The notes: generated from the sequence alone by a model not told the origin. Positions 8,848 to 19,267 are shown, counted from the stretch's first letter. The stretch is DNA of 64,000 nucleotides from Aestuariirhabdus sp049985285 (GCF_049985285.1 NZ_JBNIEU010000001.1:124001-188000); one strand, 5' to 3'. A program made the numbers and translations.

Positions 8848-10188
8848 TCAGGAACTCACAACCGATTCAACCACCGCCGCCAACTGCTTGGCCAGGCGCT
8901 CAACCTGCTCGGCACTCTCCCCCTCAACCATAACTCGAACCACAGGCTCCGTGCCCGAGGGACGCAGTAAAACCCGCCCGCTATCAGACAACTCCTGCTC
9001 CACCGATTCGACGGCGTTAACCACCACGGGATTGGACACTACATCAGTTTTGACCGGCAAACGCACATTGATCATGGTTTGCGGAAACATGGTCATGGCG
9101 GAGCACAACTGATACAACGAATGACCGCTACCCACCATCGCCCGCACCACCTGCAGCGCGGCTACGATACCATCTCCGGTGGTGCTGACATGGCGACAAA
9201 TAATGTGTCCGGAGGACTCGCCACCCAGCTGCCACCCACGGGCACTCAACATCTCATTCACGTAACGATCACCCACCCGCGCACGCCCAAAGTCGATACC
9301 CAGCCTTTTCAGCGCAAGCTCCATACCCAGATTGGTCATCTGGGTACCCACCACGCCGCCACCGAGTTTTCCCGCCTGGTGCCGGGCATTGGCAATAATA
9401 AACAGGATCTGATCACCATCGACCACATCGCCCCGGTCGTCCACCATCATGACCCGATCACTATCACCATCAAAGGCGATACCCAGGTCGGCCCGGCGCT
9501 CAATCACCTCCGCGCGCAGGGCGCCCAACGAGGTTGAGCCGACTTCGCGGTTAATATTAAGGCCATTGGGCTGCACACCAATCTCAAACACCTCGGCACC
9601 CAGCTCTCGAAATACCGCTGGCCCCATACTGTATGCAGCGCCATGGGCAGCATCGACCACGATACGCATGCCCCGTAAATCAAGGTGGTTGCTGACCGTG
9701 CCTTTGCAGTACTCGATATAACGCCCGGCAGCGTCATCGATACGAGTAACCTTGCCCAGCTGGTCCGGCGGCACCACCGTCATGGGCTGATCGATCATCT
9801 CCTCGATCGCGTTCTCGACCTCGTCCGCCAGCTTGGAGCCGCTGGCGGAGAAAAATTTAAAACCATTGTCGGTATAGGGGTTGTGGGAGGCACTGATCAC
9901 GATACCCGCCTGTGCATTAAAGGTTCGCGTCAGGTACGCAATACCGGGCGTTGGCATAGGCCCCAGCAGGCAGACATCAACGCCCGCAGCGGAAAGCCCG
10001 GCCTCAAGTGCCGACTCGAACATATAGCCCGAAATTCGCGTATCTTTACCGATCATGATCTTGCTGCGGCCTTCGCGGGCAAACACCTTACCGGCCGCCC
10101 AGCCCAACTTTAAAATAAACTCAGGAGTAATGGGTGCCTGACCCACCGCGCCACGGATACCGTCGGTACCAAAGTATTTTTTAGACAT
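8848..10188 (-). CDS. glmM: Phosphoglucosamine mutase
   Basis: GlmM converts glucosamine 6-phosphate to glucosamine 1-phosphate on the route to UDP-GlcNAc, peptidoglycan and LPS. The 446-residue product has the active-site serine loop SASHNPYTDNG, the Mg-binding loop FDGDSDRVMMVD, the sugar-binding GGESSGHI and the phosphate loop RPSGTEPVVRVMVE. It follows folP by 17 bases on the same strand. Confidence 0.98.
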   Translation of the reverse strand: MSKKYFGTDGIRGAVGQAPITPEFILKLGWAAGKVFAREGRSKIMIGKDTRISGYMFESALEAGLSAAGVDVCLLGPMPTPGIAYLTRTFNAQAGIVISASHNPYTDNGFKFFSASGSKLADEVENAIEEMIDQPMTVVPPDQLGKVTRIDDAAGRYIEYCKGTVSNHLDLRGMRIVVDAAHGAAYSMGPAVFRELGAEVFEIGVQPNGLNINREVGSTSLGALRAEVIERRADLGIAFDGDSDRVMMVDDRGDVVDGDQILFIIANARHQAGKLGGGVVGTQMTNLGMELALKRLGIDFGRARVGDRYVNEMLSARGWQLGGESSGHIICRHVSTTGDGIVAALQVVRAMVGSGHSLYQLCSAMTMFPQTMINVRLPVKTDVVSNPVVVNAVESVEQELSDSGRVLLRPSGTEPVVRVMVEGESAEQVERLAKQLAAVVESVVSS

Positions 10189-10205
10189 TGCCCACTACCT
10201 GCCCA

Positions 10206-11033
10206 CTAGCTTCTGTTTACTGCGTCGACCATTGCCAACGCATCCCCGGTCTCTTTCACGTCGTGCACACGCACTATCTGTGCGCCCGCCATCACCGCCA
10301 TCACCGCCACCGCTAGCGAACCATGCAGCCGGTCACCCGGATCCGTTCGCCCCAGCACGGCGCCAATCATACTTTTTCTCGACATCCCGACCAACAGCGG
10401 AGTTCGCAAACTGGAGAACCGGTGCAGGTGCTTGAGTAGCTGAAGATTATGCTGCAGGGATTTTCCAAAACCAAAACCGGGATCGACCAAGATACGTGAG
10501 CGGGGGATACCCGCCACCTCACAATGGCCGATACGATCGGCCAGAAACCCCAGCACATCCTCTACCACATCACCATAACGCGGGTCGGCCTGCATCGTAC
10601 CCGGCTCCCCCTGCATATGCATCAAACACACAGGAACCCCAAGGGACGCGGCCATCTCCATCGCCCCCGGGCGCTGCAGCGCTCGTACATCATTAATCAA
10701 ACCGGCTCCGGCCGCGACGGCGGCCCCCATCACTTCAGGGGTACTGGTATCCACCGACACCACGGCATCCAGTTCGGCACAGATAGCCTCCACCACGGGC
10801 ACAACCCGCTCCAACTCCTGGTCGACGCTAAGGGGATCCGCCCCGGGACGGGTAGACTCACCCCCGACATCGATAAAAGTCGCACCCGCCGCCACCATCT
10901 CCCGGGCATGCTGTAGCGCCTGTGAAGGTTCAAAAAAACACCCCCCATCGGAGAAAGAATCGGGCGTCACATTGAGCACGCCCATCACCCGGGGTGAGTC
11001 CAACGAAAGCTGTCGGCAGCCAAAATCAACCAT
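10206..11033 (-). CDS. folP: Dihydropteroate synthase
   Basis: FolP condenses 6-hydroxymethyl-dihydropterin pyrophosphate with p-aminobenzoate; it is the sulfonamide target. The 275-residue TIM barrel has GVLNVTPDSFSDGG near the N-terminus, DVGGESTRPGA, the DPGFGFGKS motif and a final IVRVHDVKET segment. It lies between ftsH and glmM, as in E. coli. Confidence 0.98.
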   Translation of the reverse strand: MVDFGCRQLSLDSPRVMGVLNVTPDSFSDGGCFFEPSQALQHAREMVAAGATFIDVGGESTRPGADPLSVDQELERVVPVVEAICAELDAVVSVDTSTPEVMGAAVAAGAGLINDVRALQRPGAMEMAASLGVPVCLMHMQGEPGTMQADPRYGDVVEDVLGFLADRIGHCEVAGIPRSRILVDPGFGFGKSLQHNLQLLKHLHRFSSLRTPLLVGMSRKSMIGAVLGRTDPGDRLHGSLAVAVMAVMAGAQIVRVHDVKETGDALAMVDAVNRS

Positions 11034-11053
11034 TATTGCCGCTCCTTAAAGCA

Positions 11054-11077
11054 AACCGACGGCCTCAGCCGTCGGTT
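11054..11077 (-). terminator. Hairpin between ftsH and folP
   Basis: A perfect 10-bp GC-rich stem (AACCGACGGC / GCCGTCGGTT) with a 4-base loop is followed on the minus strand by TTGCTTTAA. The weak T-tract suggests a partial terminator or an mRNA-stabilising hairpin after ftsH. Confidence 0.6.
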
Positions 11078-11100
11078 GCAGTGTGGAAAGCAGGGGGCGA

Positions 11101-13059
11101 TCAGTGCTCGCCCGCCGGCCCCCCGATGGGTTCATCCGGAGCGTCTTTGGGCTTATCGGACGGTTCATCCTTCGACTCAGGCTGATCCGATTCGGCCGTT
11201 GCCGAGCCACCATCACCTCCATCATCCCAGCCCTGGGGCGGACGCGGCGAGCGACCCGCCATAATGTCATCAAGCTGTGAAGCATCCAGCGTTTCGTATT
11301 GCATCAAGGCATCCGCCATCGCCTCCAGCTTGTCACGATTGTCCCGCAGGATCGTTTCAGCGCGCTCGTAGCAGCTGTCGATAACATGGCGCACCTCGTC
11401 GTCAATCACCTTGGAGGTCTCTGCCGACACATGCAAACGGTTCCCCTGCTGCTTGCCAAGAAAAACCTCTCCCTCCTCCTCTTCGTAAAGCAGGGGCCCG
11501 AGCTTCTCGGACAAGCCCCAGCGGGTCACCATGCTGCGGGCAATTTGTGATGCGCGCTGGATATCATTGGAGGCTCCCGTCGTCACCCCCCCCTTTCCGA
11601 GGGTCATCTCTTCGGCTATACGACCACCGAACAGACTGCACACCTGGCTCTCCAGAGACTGTTTACTCTGGCTGTAACGGTCCTCTTCGGGGAGGAACAT
11701 AGTCACACCCAAAGCGCGCCCACGGGGAATAATGCTGACCTTGTAGACAGGGTCATGATCGGGCATCAAGCGCCCAACAATGGCGTGCCCCGCCTCGTGA
11801 TACGCCGTATTGCGCTTCTCTTTTTCGTTCATGACCATCGACTTGCGCTCGGCGCCCATCATGATCTTGTCCTTGGCCAGCTCAAATTCGGTCATGGTCA
11901 CGGTGCGTCGGTTAGCACGAGCGGCAAACAAGGCGGCCTCGTTCACCAGATTGGCTAGATCCGCGCCGGAAAATCCGGGGGTACCTCGCGCAATCAACGC
12001 AGGCTTAACATCATCATTGAGCGGCACTTTACGCATATGCACCTTGAGAATCTGCTCACGCCCGCGAATATCGGGCAAGCCTACCACTACCTGACGGTCA
12101 AAACGTCCCGGGCGCAGCAGCGCCGGATCCAGTACGTCGGGCCGGTTGGTGGCCGCGATCACGATCACCCCCTCATTGCCCTCGAATCCGTCCATCTCGA
12201 CCAGTAACTGGTTAAGGGTCTGCTCGCGCTCGTCGTGACCACCGCCGAGACCGGCACCACGATGACGGCCGACTGCGTCGATCTCGTCGATAAAGATAAT
12301 GCAGGGAGACTGCTTCTTGGCCTGTTCAAACATATCCCGCACGCGCGAGGCACCAACACCCACGAACATCTCCACAAAATCGGAGCCGGAAATGGTAAAG
12401 AAAGGCACCTTGGCTTCACCCGCAATGGCCTTGGCCAGCAGAGTCTTACCGGTACCAGGCTGGCCGACCATCAGAACACCCCGTGGAATGCGACCACCGA
12501 GGCGCTGAAACTTGCCGGGATCACGCAGAAACTCCACCAACTCCTTGACGTCTTCCTTGGCCTCTTCCACCCCGGCAACATCGGCAAAGGTGGTCTTGAT
12601 CTGATCTTCGCTCAACAGACGCGCCTTGCTTTTGCCGAAGCTCATCGGGCCGCCGCGACCGCCGCCACCGCCCTGCATCTGACGCATAAAGAACATAAAG
12701 ACGGCAATAATCACCAGAATCGGGAAGCTGGCCACCAGTAATTGAGTCCAGATACTCTGCTTCTCAATCGGCTTGGCCACTACATTCACTTTGTTACGCA
12801 ACAGTTCGTCCATCAACTTGTCGTCACGCACGGTGGGCGGCAAATTGGTAGTGAAGCGCTCGTTATTCTTTAACTCTCCATTGAGGCGATAGCCATCGAT
12901 GGTGACACGGTCAACCCGGTCATTCTCTACCTGAGAGATAAAATCGGAATAACTCAGCTCCGACGAAGTAGGCTGCATCGTGCCGAAATTCTTGAATACC
13001 GTCAGCAGCACCAACGCAATGATCAGCCACAAGACCAGGTTTTTTGCCATATCGTTCAA
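11101..13059 (-). CDS. ftsH: ATP-dependent zinc metalloprotease FtsH
   Basis: FtsH is the hexameric inner-membrane AAA+ protease that degrades misfolded membrane proteins and regulators such as sigma-32 and LpxC. In the 652-residue product two membrane helices (about 7-24 and 107-124) flank a periplasmic domain. Walker A is GQPGTGKT at 199-206, with Gln in place of the usual Pro; Walker B is IIFIDEID at 254-261; the zinc site HEAGH is at 421-425. A TTG at 13059 has a GAGG eight bases upstream; the ATG three codons later (MAKNLVLW) is the alternative start. The acidic C-terminal tail is variable in the family. Confidence 0.98.
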   Translation of the reverse strand: MNDMAKNLVLWLIIALVLLTVFKNFGTMQPTSSELSYSDFISQVENDRVDRVTIDGYRLNGELKNNERFTTNLPPTVRDDKLMDELLRNKVNVVAKPIEKQSIWTQLLVASFPILVIIAVFMFFMRQMQGGGGGRGGPMSFGKSKARLLSEDQIKTTFADVAGVEEAKEDVKELVEFLRDPGKFQRLGGRIPRGVLMVGQPGTGKTLLAKAIAGEAKVPFFTISGSDFVEMFVGVGASRVRDMFEQAKKQSPCIIFIDEIDAVGRHRGAGLGGGHDEREQTLNQLLVEMDGFEGNEGVIVIAATNRPDVLDPALLRPGRFDRQVVVGLPDIRGREQILKVHMRKVPLNDDVKPALIARGTPGFSGADLANLVNEAALFAARANRRTVTMTEFELAKDKIMMGAERKSMVMNEKEKRNTAYHEAGHAIVGRLMPDHDPVYKVSIIPRGRALGVTMFLPEEDRYSQSKQSLESQVCSLFGGRIAEEMTLGKGGVTTGASNDIQRASQIARSMVTRWGLSEKLGPLLYEEEEGEVFLGKQQGNRLHVSAETSKVIDDEVRHVIDSCYERAETILRDNRDKLEAMADALMQYETLDASQLDDIMAGRSPRPPQGWDDGGDGGSATAESDQPESKDEPSDKPKDAPDEPIGGPAGEH

Positions 13060-13225
13060 CAGGTTATCCTCGTTCGTTCAACCCGTGGCGGGCACTATAC
13101 CCACCTATGTTCACGCCGACGCCCGAGGCCCCGGCCCATGCACCCATCACTCTGGCGCTGCCAATACTCGAAGTCTACCAAGATTAGACCCCGATCCTAT
13201 AGTTTTAGCGTCATTTACGACACAA

Positions 13226-13846
13226 CTACCCCTTAAAACCTCTTGCCAGCAGATAGACCTCCCGAGAGCGGGGGCGCGACGAGTTGGGCTTGCGGCTCTG
13301 CAGGCGCTCAAAACTGCCCCGCACATCCCGAAAGTACTCATCAAATCCCTCTCCCTGAAACACCTTGGTAAGAAAGGTCCCTCCAGGCTTCAGTACCTGC
13401 CGCGCCATATCCAGCGCCAATTCGGCCAAATACATCGCCCGGGGCTGATCCACCGCAGTCATACCACTCATATTGGGGGCCATATCCGAAATTACAAGGT
13501 CTACCTGCTCGGAACCGATCGCTTGCAGTATTTCCGCCAGCACCGACTCTTCCGTAAAATCCCCCTGCACAAAGGCGACATCGGCCAGCGGATCCATCTC
13601 CAGGATGTCCGATGCGACGATCCGGCCCTTGTCACCTAGAACCTTCGCGGCTACCTGACACCAGCCACCCGGCGCAGCCCCCAGGTCAACCAGCGACATG
13701 CCAGGCCGCATTATTTTGTCTTTCTCCTGTATTTCCAACAGTTTGTAACTGGCACGGGATCGATAGCCATCCTTCTGTGATCTTTTGACATAGGGATCGT
13801 CAAAATGTTCTTTGAGCCAGTTACTACTGGTTTTTGACCTTGCCAT
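13226..13846 (-). CDS. rlmE: 23S rRNA 2'-O-methyltransferase RlmE
   Basis: RlmE (FtsJ/RrmJ) methylates U2552 of 23S rRNA in the 50S subunit and is heat-shock induced in E. coli. The 206-residue protein has the SAM loop DLGAAPGGW, the conserved SDMAPNMSG stretch and the KVFQGEGFDEY catalytic Lys region. The start at 13846 (MARSKTSSNWLKEH) has an AAGAGG ribosome site and was chosen over a longer frame. It is immediately upstream of ftsH, the standard pair, and is divergent from yhbY. Confidence 0.97.
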   Translation of the reverse strand: MARSKTSSNWLKEHFDDPYVKRSQKDGYRSRASYKLLEIQEKDKIMRPGMSLVDLGAAPGGWCQVAAKVLGDKGRIVASDILEMDPLADVAFVQGDFTEESVLAEILQAIGSEQVDLVISDMAPNMSGMTAVDQPRAMYLAELALDMARQVLKPGGTFLTKVFQGEGFDEYFRDVRGSFERLQSRKPNSSRPRSREVYLLARGFKG

Positions 13847-13996
13847 GAAAACCTCTTGGAGAAACCCCATCGCGCCCAGGGAATGCTGGGACCGACGCAG
13901 GGAGTGGTGTAAAATGAGCGTTCACGCCGTTTTCCGAGCCACCGCGGCGTTTACATTACTAATCTATTTTAAGGCTTATGCGGAGATAAACAAACG

Positions 13997-14305
13997 ATGC
14001 CCCTGACAGCGCAACAGAAAAAGCACTACCGAGCGATCGGCCACAAACTCAACCCCGTTGTGACCATTGCCGGCAAGGGCCTGTCCGACGGCGTGATAGA
14101 GGAAACCCGGCGCGCACTGGAGGACCACGAGCTGATCAAGGTGAAATTCCAGGTCGGTGACCGCGAAGCCAAAAAAGCACTGATTCCGCAGCTCTGCGAA
14201 CGTTGCAACGCCGAGCTGGTGCAAACCATCGGTAACATCGCCCTGATCCTGAAACCTGCGGACAAACCCAACGTCCAGCTCTCCAATCTGACCCGGACGC
14301 TGTAA
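13997..14305 (+). CDS. yhbY: CRM-domain ribosome assembly RNA-binding protein YhbY
   Basis: YhbY is a single CRM domain that associates with pre-50S particles. The 102-residue product has the family pattern MPLTAQQKKHYRAIGHKLNP and the GKGLSDGV loop that corresponds to the GxxG of KH-like CRM folds. It is transcribed divergently from rlmE and convergently with greA, as in enterobacteria. Confidence 0.95.
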   Translation: MPLTAQQKKHYRAIGHKLNPVVTIAGKGLSDGVIEETRRALEDHELIKVKFQVGDREAKKALIPQLCERCNAELVQTIGNIALILKPADKPNVQLSNLTRTL

Positions 14306-14317
14306 CATCTACAGAAG

Positions 14318-14355
14318 CCATTAAAAAAGCCGGCACACGCCGGCTTTTTTAATGG
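14318..14355. terminator. Bidirectional terminator between yhbY and greA
   Basis: A long near-perfect stem, with core GCCGGC/GCCGGC flanked by AAAAAA and TTTTTT and the loop ACAC, serves the convergent genes yhbY (+) and greA (-). Confidence 0.92.
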
Positions 14356-14367
14356 CTATCCGAGACG

Positions 14368-14850
14368 CTACGAACCCAGGTGCTGTACCTGATCGATTTC
14401 ATACTCCACATCACCGCCCGGAGTCTTGACGATCACTTCGTCCCCCTCCTCCTTGCCGATCAGCGCCCGTGCGATCGGCGAATTTACAGAGAGTTTACCC
14501 GCCTTAATGTCCGCTTCGTCGTCACCCACGATACGGTAGGTCACCTCTTCATCAGTCTCGACATTAATGATGGTGACCGTAGTGCCGAAAATCACCTTGC
14601 CACTCGGAGCGATGGCCGTGATATCGATCACCTGGGCGTTGGATAACTTACCCTCGATCTCACTAATTCTGCCCTCGGCAAACCCTTGCTGCTCGCGAGC
14701 CGCATGGTATTCGGCATTCTCCTTGAGATCACCGTGCTCCCGTGCGTCTGCTATTGCCGCAATAATCCGCGGGCGGTCAACCGATTTGAGCTGGTTGAGT
14801 TCCTCGCGAAGGGCTTTTTCACCCTCCACGGTCATTGGAATTTTAATCAT
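14368..14850 (-). CDS. greA: Transcription elongation factor GreA
   Basis: GreA stimulates transcript cleavage by backtracked RNA polymerase. The 160-residue protein has the N-terminal coiled coil with the acidic tip (GDLKENAEYHAAREQQ) and the C-terminal FKBP-like domain (SVNSPIARALIGKEEGDEV). The ATG at 14850 gives the family start MIKIPMTVEGEKALREEL. It overlaps the carB stop codon by eight bases, implying co-transcription with carAB. Confidence 0.97.
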   Translation of the reverse strand: MIKIPMTVEGEKALREELNQLKSVDRPRIIAAIADAREHGDLKENAEYHAAREQQGFAEGRISEIEGKLSNAQVIDITAIAPSGKVIFGTTVTIINVETDEEVTYRIVGDDEADIKAGKLSVNSPIARALIGKEEGDEVIVKTPGGDVEYEIDQVQHLGS

Positions 14851-17800
14851 CCAGAATACCCTTATGTAGATCCTGAAGGCGCCGAACCTGTCGCTCGGGA
14901 CCAAATCCGATCGCTTCGGCGATCGCCTCCGCTCCGGCTATCGTGGTGGTATAAGGCACCTTATGCTGAAGCGACGAACGGCGAATTGTATAGGAATCGG
15001 TTGTCGCCTGGCGACCCTCAGTGGTATTGATGACCAGCGCAATCTCATCGTTCTTGATCATATCGACCAGGTCAGGACGCGCCTCAACCACCTTGTTCAC
15101 CCGCTCAACCGGAATGCCCGCTTCGGCGATAGCGGCACAGGTACCACCGGTGGCGTACAGCGAGAAGCCTTCGTCGACCAGCTTGCGTGCCACACCGATG
15201 GCCCGATACTTATCTTCATCGCGCACACTGATAATGACATTGCCACTCTCTGGCAGATGTTCTCCAGCGGCCATATGCGCCTTGGCAAAGGCTTCAGCGA
15301 AGGTCACTCCAACCCCCATCACCTCACCGGTAGATTTCATCTCAGGGCCGAGAATCGGATCCACGCCAGGGAACTTGTTGAAGGGGAATACCGCCTCCTT
15401 GACACTGAAGTACTCCGGAATCACCTCCTGGGTAAATCCAAGCTCTGCGAGAGTCTTACCCGCCATAACCCGCGCCGCAATCTTGGCCAGGGAATCGCCG
15501 ATGCACTTGGAGACGAAGGGCACAGTCCGCGAAGCACGCGGGTTCACCTCGATCACGTAGATCTGGTCATCCTGAATCGCCAACTGCACGTTCATCAACC
15601 CAACCACTTCGAGCTCCAGCGCCATGCGCGTTACCTGATCGCGGATACGCAGCTGGTGATCGTCACTGATGCTGTAGGGAGGCAGGGAGCAAGCGGAGTC
15701 ACCGGAGTGAATACCCGCCTGTTCGATATGCTGCATAATGGCACCGATCACCACCTGCTCGCCATCGCATACGGCATCCACGTCCACCTCAACCGCGCGA
15801 TTAAGGAAATAGTCGAGCAGCACGGGGCTGTCGTTGGAAACCTGCACCGCATCACGCATATAGCGTTTGAGTTCCTCGACGTTGCCAACGATCTCCATCG
15901 CCCGCCCACCCAATACATAGGAGGGACGCACCACCAAGGGATAGCCGATCTCAGCGGCCTTGATGATCGCCTCCTCCGTGCTGCGCACGGTGGCATTTTC
16001 CGGTTGCAGTAACTGCAAGCGTTGAATCATCTGCTGGAAGCGCTCACGGTCCTCGGCGCGATCGATCGCCTCGGGGCTGGTACCGATAATCGGCACACCC
16101 GCCGCTTCCAGGTCTCGAGCAAGCTTTAGTGGCGTCTGACCACCGTACTGAACGATAACACCCTTGGGCTGTTCGACATCGACGATAGCGAGCACATCCT
16201 CCAGCGTCACCGGCTCAAAATAGAGCCGATCAGACGTATCGTAATCCGTGGATACGGTTTCCGGGTTACAGTTCACCATGATGGTTTCAAAACCATCTTC
16301 GCGCATCGCCAGAGCCGCGTGAACACAGCAATAATCGAACTCAATGCCCTGTCCGATGCGGTTGGGTCCACCGCCGAGCACCATGATCTTTTCACGGGAC
16401 GAGGGCATAGCTTCGCACTCCTCGTCGTAAGAGGAGTACATATAGGCAGTAGCGGAGGCAAATTCGGCGGCGCAGGTATCAACCCGCTTGTAGACTGGAT
16501 TAACACCCAGCTTTTGGCGGTGCTCCCGGAAGCTCTTCTCGGTCACCCCCAGCAGCGCCGCTAGGCGCGCATCGGAGAAACCCTTGCGCTTGAGGCGATA
16601 GGTCAACGTCTCATCGCAATCATGCAGGCCCAGCGAGGCTACTTTCTGCTCATCAGCGATGATCTCTTCCAGCTGCACAAGATACCAGGGATCGACATGG
16701 CTGTGAGCGAAGACCTGCTCCATGGTCATGCCGGCGCGGAAGGCGTCGCCGATATACCAGATACGATCCGGGCCGGGGGTGCTCAGCTCCCGCACAAGAC
16801 GCATCTGGGCATCCTCATCGGACAGGTCAATGATGGGATCGAGTCCGTGCACACCCACTTCCAACCCACGCAGCGCTTTCTGCAGGGATTCCTGGAAGTT
16901 ACGTCCGATCGCCATCACCTCACCCACGGATTTCATCTGCGTGGTAAGTCGGTCGTTGGCTTTGGGGAATTTTTCGAAAGCAAAGCGCGGCACCTTGGTG
17001 ACAACGTAGTCGATCGCCGGCTCGAAGGAGGCAGGGGTCACGCCGCCCGTAATATCGTTACTCAGTTCATCGAGGGTATAACCCACCGCTAACTTGGCCG
17101 CGATCTTGGCGATCGGGAAGCCGGTTGCTTTCGATGCCAGTGCCGACGAGCGCGAGACACGCGGGTTCATCTCGATAACGACCATACGGCCATCTTTGGG
17201 ATTTAGGCCGAACTGGACATTGGAGCCCCCGGTCTCAACCCCAATCTCACGCAGCACCGCCAGCGAGGCGTTACGCATGATCTGGTATTCCTTATCAGTC
17301 AGGGTCTGGGCCGGTGCCACCGTAATGGAATCACCAGTGTGAACCCCCATCGCGTCGAAGTTTTCGATGGAGCAGACGATGATGCAGTTGTCGTTGCGGT
17401 CACGTACCACCTCCATCTCATACTCTTTCCAACCGATCAGGGATTCATCGATCAGCAGTTCGCTGGTTGGCGACAGGTCAAGGCCGCGCTCGCAGATCTC
17501 GACAAACTCCTCACGGTTATAAGCGATACCGCCACCGGTTCCCCCCATGGTAAAGGAGGGGCGAATAATACAGGGGAAGCCCAGCTCGGACTGCACCGCA
17601 TGAGCCTCTTCCATGGTGTGGGCGATGCCCGCCTTGGGGGTTTCAAGACCGATATTTTTCATCGCCACATCGAAGCGTGAACGATCTTCCGCCTTGTCGA
17701 TGGTATCGGCGTTGGCACCGATCATCTCGACCCCAAACTTTTCCAGCACCCCGTGATGCTCCAGATCGAGGGCGCAGTTCAGGGCTGTCTGTCCACCCAT

Positions 17801-18067
17801 GGTGGGCAGGAGCACGTCGGGACGCTCTTTTTCGATAATCTTGGCGACGGTCTGCCAGCGAATCGGCTCGATGTAGGTGGCATCGGCCATGGCTGGGTCG
17901 GTCATTATGGTGGCGGGATTGGAGTTCACCAGGATGACCCGATAACCCTCTTCACGCAGGGCCTTGCAAGCCTGTGCACCGGAGTAGTCAAACTCGCAGG
18001 CCTGACCGATAACGATCGGGCCTGCACCAATAATCAGGATACTTTGGATATCTGTACGCTTTGGCAT
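14843..18067 (-). CDS. carB: Carbamoyl-phosphate synthase large subunit
   Basis: CarB makes carbamoyl phosphate from bicarbonate, ammonia and two ATP for arginine and pyrimidines. The 1,074-residue protein has the duplicated ATP-grasp halves (IGAGPIVIGQACEFDYSG and GGGPNRIGQGIEFDYCC) and a C-terminal MGS-like allosteric domain. ATG at 18067 gives MPKRTDIQSILIIGAG; a longer upstream frame lacks family support. It follows carA and overlaps greA. Confidence 0.98.
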   Translation of the reverse strand: MPKRTDIQSILIIGAGPIVIGQACEFDYSGAQACKALREEGYRVILVNSNPATIMTDPAMADATYIEPIRWQTVAKIIEKERPDVLLPTMGGQTALNCALDLEHHGVLEKFGVEMIGANADTIDKAEDRSRFDVAMKNIGLETPKAGIAHTMEEAHAVQSELGFPCIIRPSFTMGGTGGGIAYNREEFVEICERGLDLSPTSELLIDESLIGWKEYEMEVVRDRNDNCIIVCSIENFDAMGVHTGDSITVAPAQTLTDKEYQIMRNASLAVLREIGVETGGSNVQFGLNPKDGRMVVIEMNPRVSRSSALASKATGFPIAKIAAKLAVGYTLDELSNDITGGVTPASFEPAIDYVVTKVPRFAFEKFPKANDRLTTQMKSVGEVMAIGRNFQESLQKALRGLEVGVHGLDPIIDLSDEDAQMRLVRELSTPGPDRIWYIGDAFRAGMTMEQVFAHSHVDPWYLVQLEEIIADEQKVASLGLHDCDETLTYRLKRKGFSDARLAALLGVTEKSFREHRQKLGVNPVYKRVDTCAAEFASATAYMYSSYDEECEAMPSSREKIMVLGGGPNRIGQGIEFDYCCVHAALAMREDGFETIMVNCNPETVSTDYDTSDRLYFEPVTLEDVLAIVDVEQPKGVIVQYGGQTPLKLARDLEAAGVPIIGTSPEAIDRAEDRERFQQMIQRLQLLQPENATVRSTEEAIIKAAEIGYPLVVRPSYVLGGRAMEIVGNVEELKRYMRDAVQVSNDSPVLLDYFLNRAVEVDVDAVCDGEQVVIGAIMQHIEQAGIHSGDSACSLPPYSISDDHQLRIRDQVTRMALELEVVGLMNVQLAIQDDQIYVIEVNPRASRTVPFVSKCIGDSLAKIAARVMAGKTLAELGFTQEVIPEYFSVKEAVFPFNKFPGVDPILGPEMKSTGEVMGVGVTFAEAFAKAHMAAGEHLPESGNVIISVRDEDKYRAIGVARKLVDEGFSLYATGGTCAAIAEAGIPVERVNKVVEARPDLVDMIKNDEIALVINTTEGRQATTDSYTIRRSSLQHKVPYTTTIAGAEAIAEAIGFGPERQVRRLQDLHKGILDD

Positions 18068-18136
18068 AGTGTAAATCTTCTGTCTGCTGGTCTCAGGATC
18101 GCCATTGCGACCCATGACAAAGGGTTGACGCCGTAA

Positions 18137-19267
18137 TTAACGACGCTCGCGAATCAGATCGATAAAGCGATCAAACAGAGGTGCCACATCATGAGGCCCC
18201 GGGCTCGCTTCCGGGTGCCCCTGGAAACTAAAGGCTGGCTTGTCGGTCCGCGCAATCCCCTGCAGGGAGCCGTCAAACAGCGACTTGTGCGTCGCCTGCA
18301 GACAGTCCGGCAGTGAGCTCTCACTTACGGCGAAACCGTGGTTCTGACTGGTGATCATGACCACCTTCGACGCTAGATCCTGTACCGGATGGTTGGCGCC
18401 ATGATGGCCAAACTTCATTTTCTCGGTTGTGGCTCCGCTGGCCAGAGCCATCAACTGATGGCCGAGGCAGATGCCGAACACAGGGATATCCGTTTCCAGA
18501 ATCTGCTGGATAGCCGCAATCGCGTAATCGCAAGGCTCGGGGTCTCCCGGACCATTAGAGAGGAACACTCCATCGGGGTTCATCGCTAGCACCGCGCTGG
18601 CGGGCGTTTGCGCCGGCACCACGGTGAGGCGACAGCCGCGCTCTACCAGCATGCGCAAAATATTACGTTTCACGCCGAAATCGTACGCTACCACATGGAA
18701 AGGGAGGTCTGTGGCATCGGGATGTGAATCGGATTGCAGGCTCCATACGCTGTTGATCCACTCATACTGCTCGGCGGTGGAGACCTCCTTCGCCAGATCC
18801 ATTCCCTTGAGGCCGGGGAAGGATTTTGCCAGCTTCAGCGCGCGCGCTTCGTCGATAGTATCGCCGGCTATAATACAGCCATTCAGGGCGCCCTTTTCAC
18901 GCAGCAAGCGCGTCAGGCGACGGGTATCAATATCCGCGATCGCCACAACATTGCGCTCTTTAAGGTACTCATCCAGGGGCTGGCGGTTACGCCAACTACT
19001 GGCCAGCAACGGCAAATCGCGAATAATCAGGCCCGCTGCCCACACTTGCCGGGACTCTTCATCCTCGGGCGTGGTACCGGTATTACCAATATGTGGGTAG
19101 GTCAAGGTGACCATCTGGCGAGCATATGAGGGATCAGTGAGAATCTCCTGATATCCGGTCATCGCCGTATTGAAGACCACTTCGCCACTTGTTTCACCGG
19201 CCGCGCCGATAGAAACCCCTTTAAATACGCTCCCGTCTTCGAGAACCAATATCGCTGATTGGGTCAA
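18137..19267 (-). CDS. carA: Carbamoyl-phosphate synthase small subunit
   Basis: CarA is the class I glutamine amidotransferase subunit that supplies ammonia to CarB through a tunnel. The 376-residue product has the catalytic cysteine in FGICLGHQLMALA and the His/Glu pair near GHPEASPGPHD. The start codon is TTG at 19267, with GGGAGG just upstream and no suitable ATG. It is the first gene of carA-carB-greA. Confidence 0.98.
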   Translation of the reverse strand: MTQSAILVLEDGSVFKGVSIGAAGETSGEVVFNTAMTGYQEILTDPSYARQMVTLTYPHIGNTGTTPEDEESRQVWAAGLIIRDLPLLASSWRNRQPLDEYLKERNVVAIADIDTRRLTRLLREKGALNGCIIAGDTIDEARALKLAKSFPGLKGMDLAKEVSTAEQYEWINSVWSLQSDSHPDATDLPFHVVAYDFGVKRNILRMLVERGCRLTVVPAQTPASAVLAMNPDGVFLSNGPGDPEPCDYAIAAIQQILETDIPVFGICLGHQLMALASGATTEKMKFGHHGANHPVQDLASKVVMITSQNHGFAVSESSLPDCLQATHKSLFDGSLQGIARTDKPAFSFQGHPEASPGPHDVAPLFDRFIDLIRERR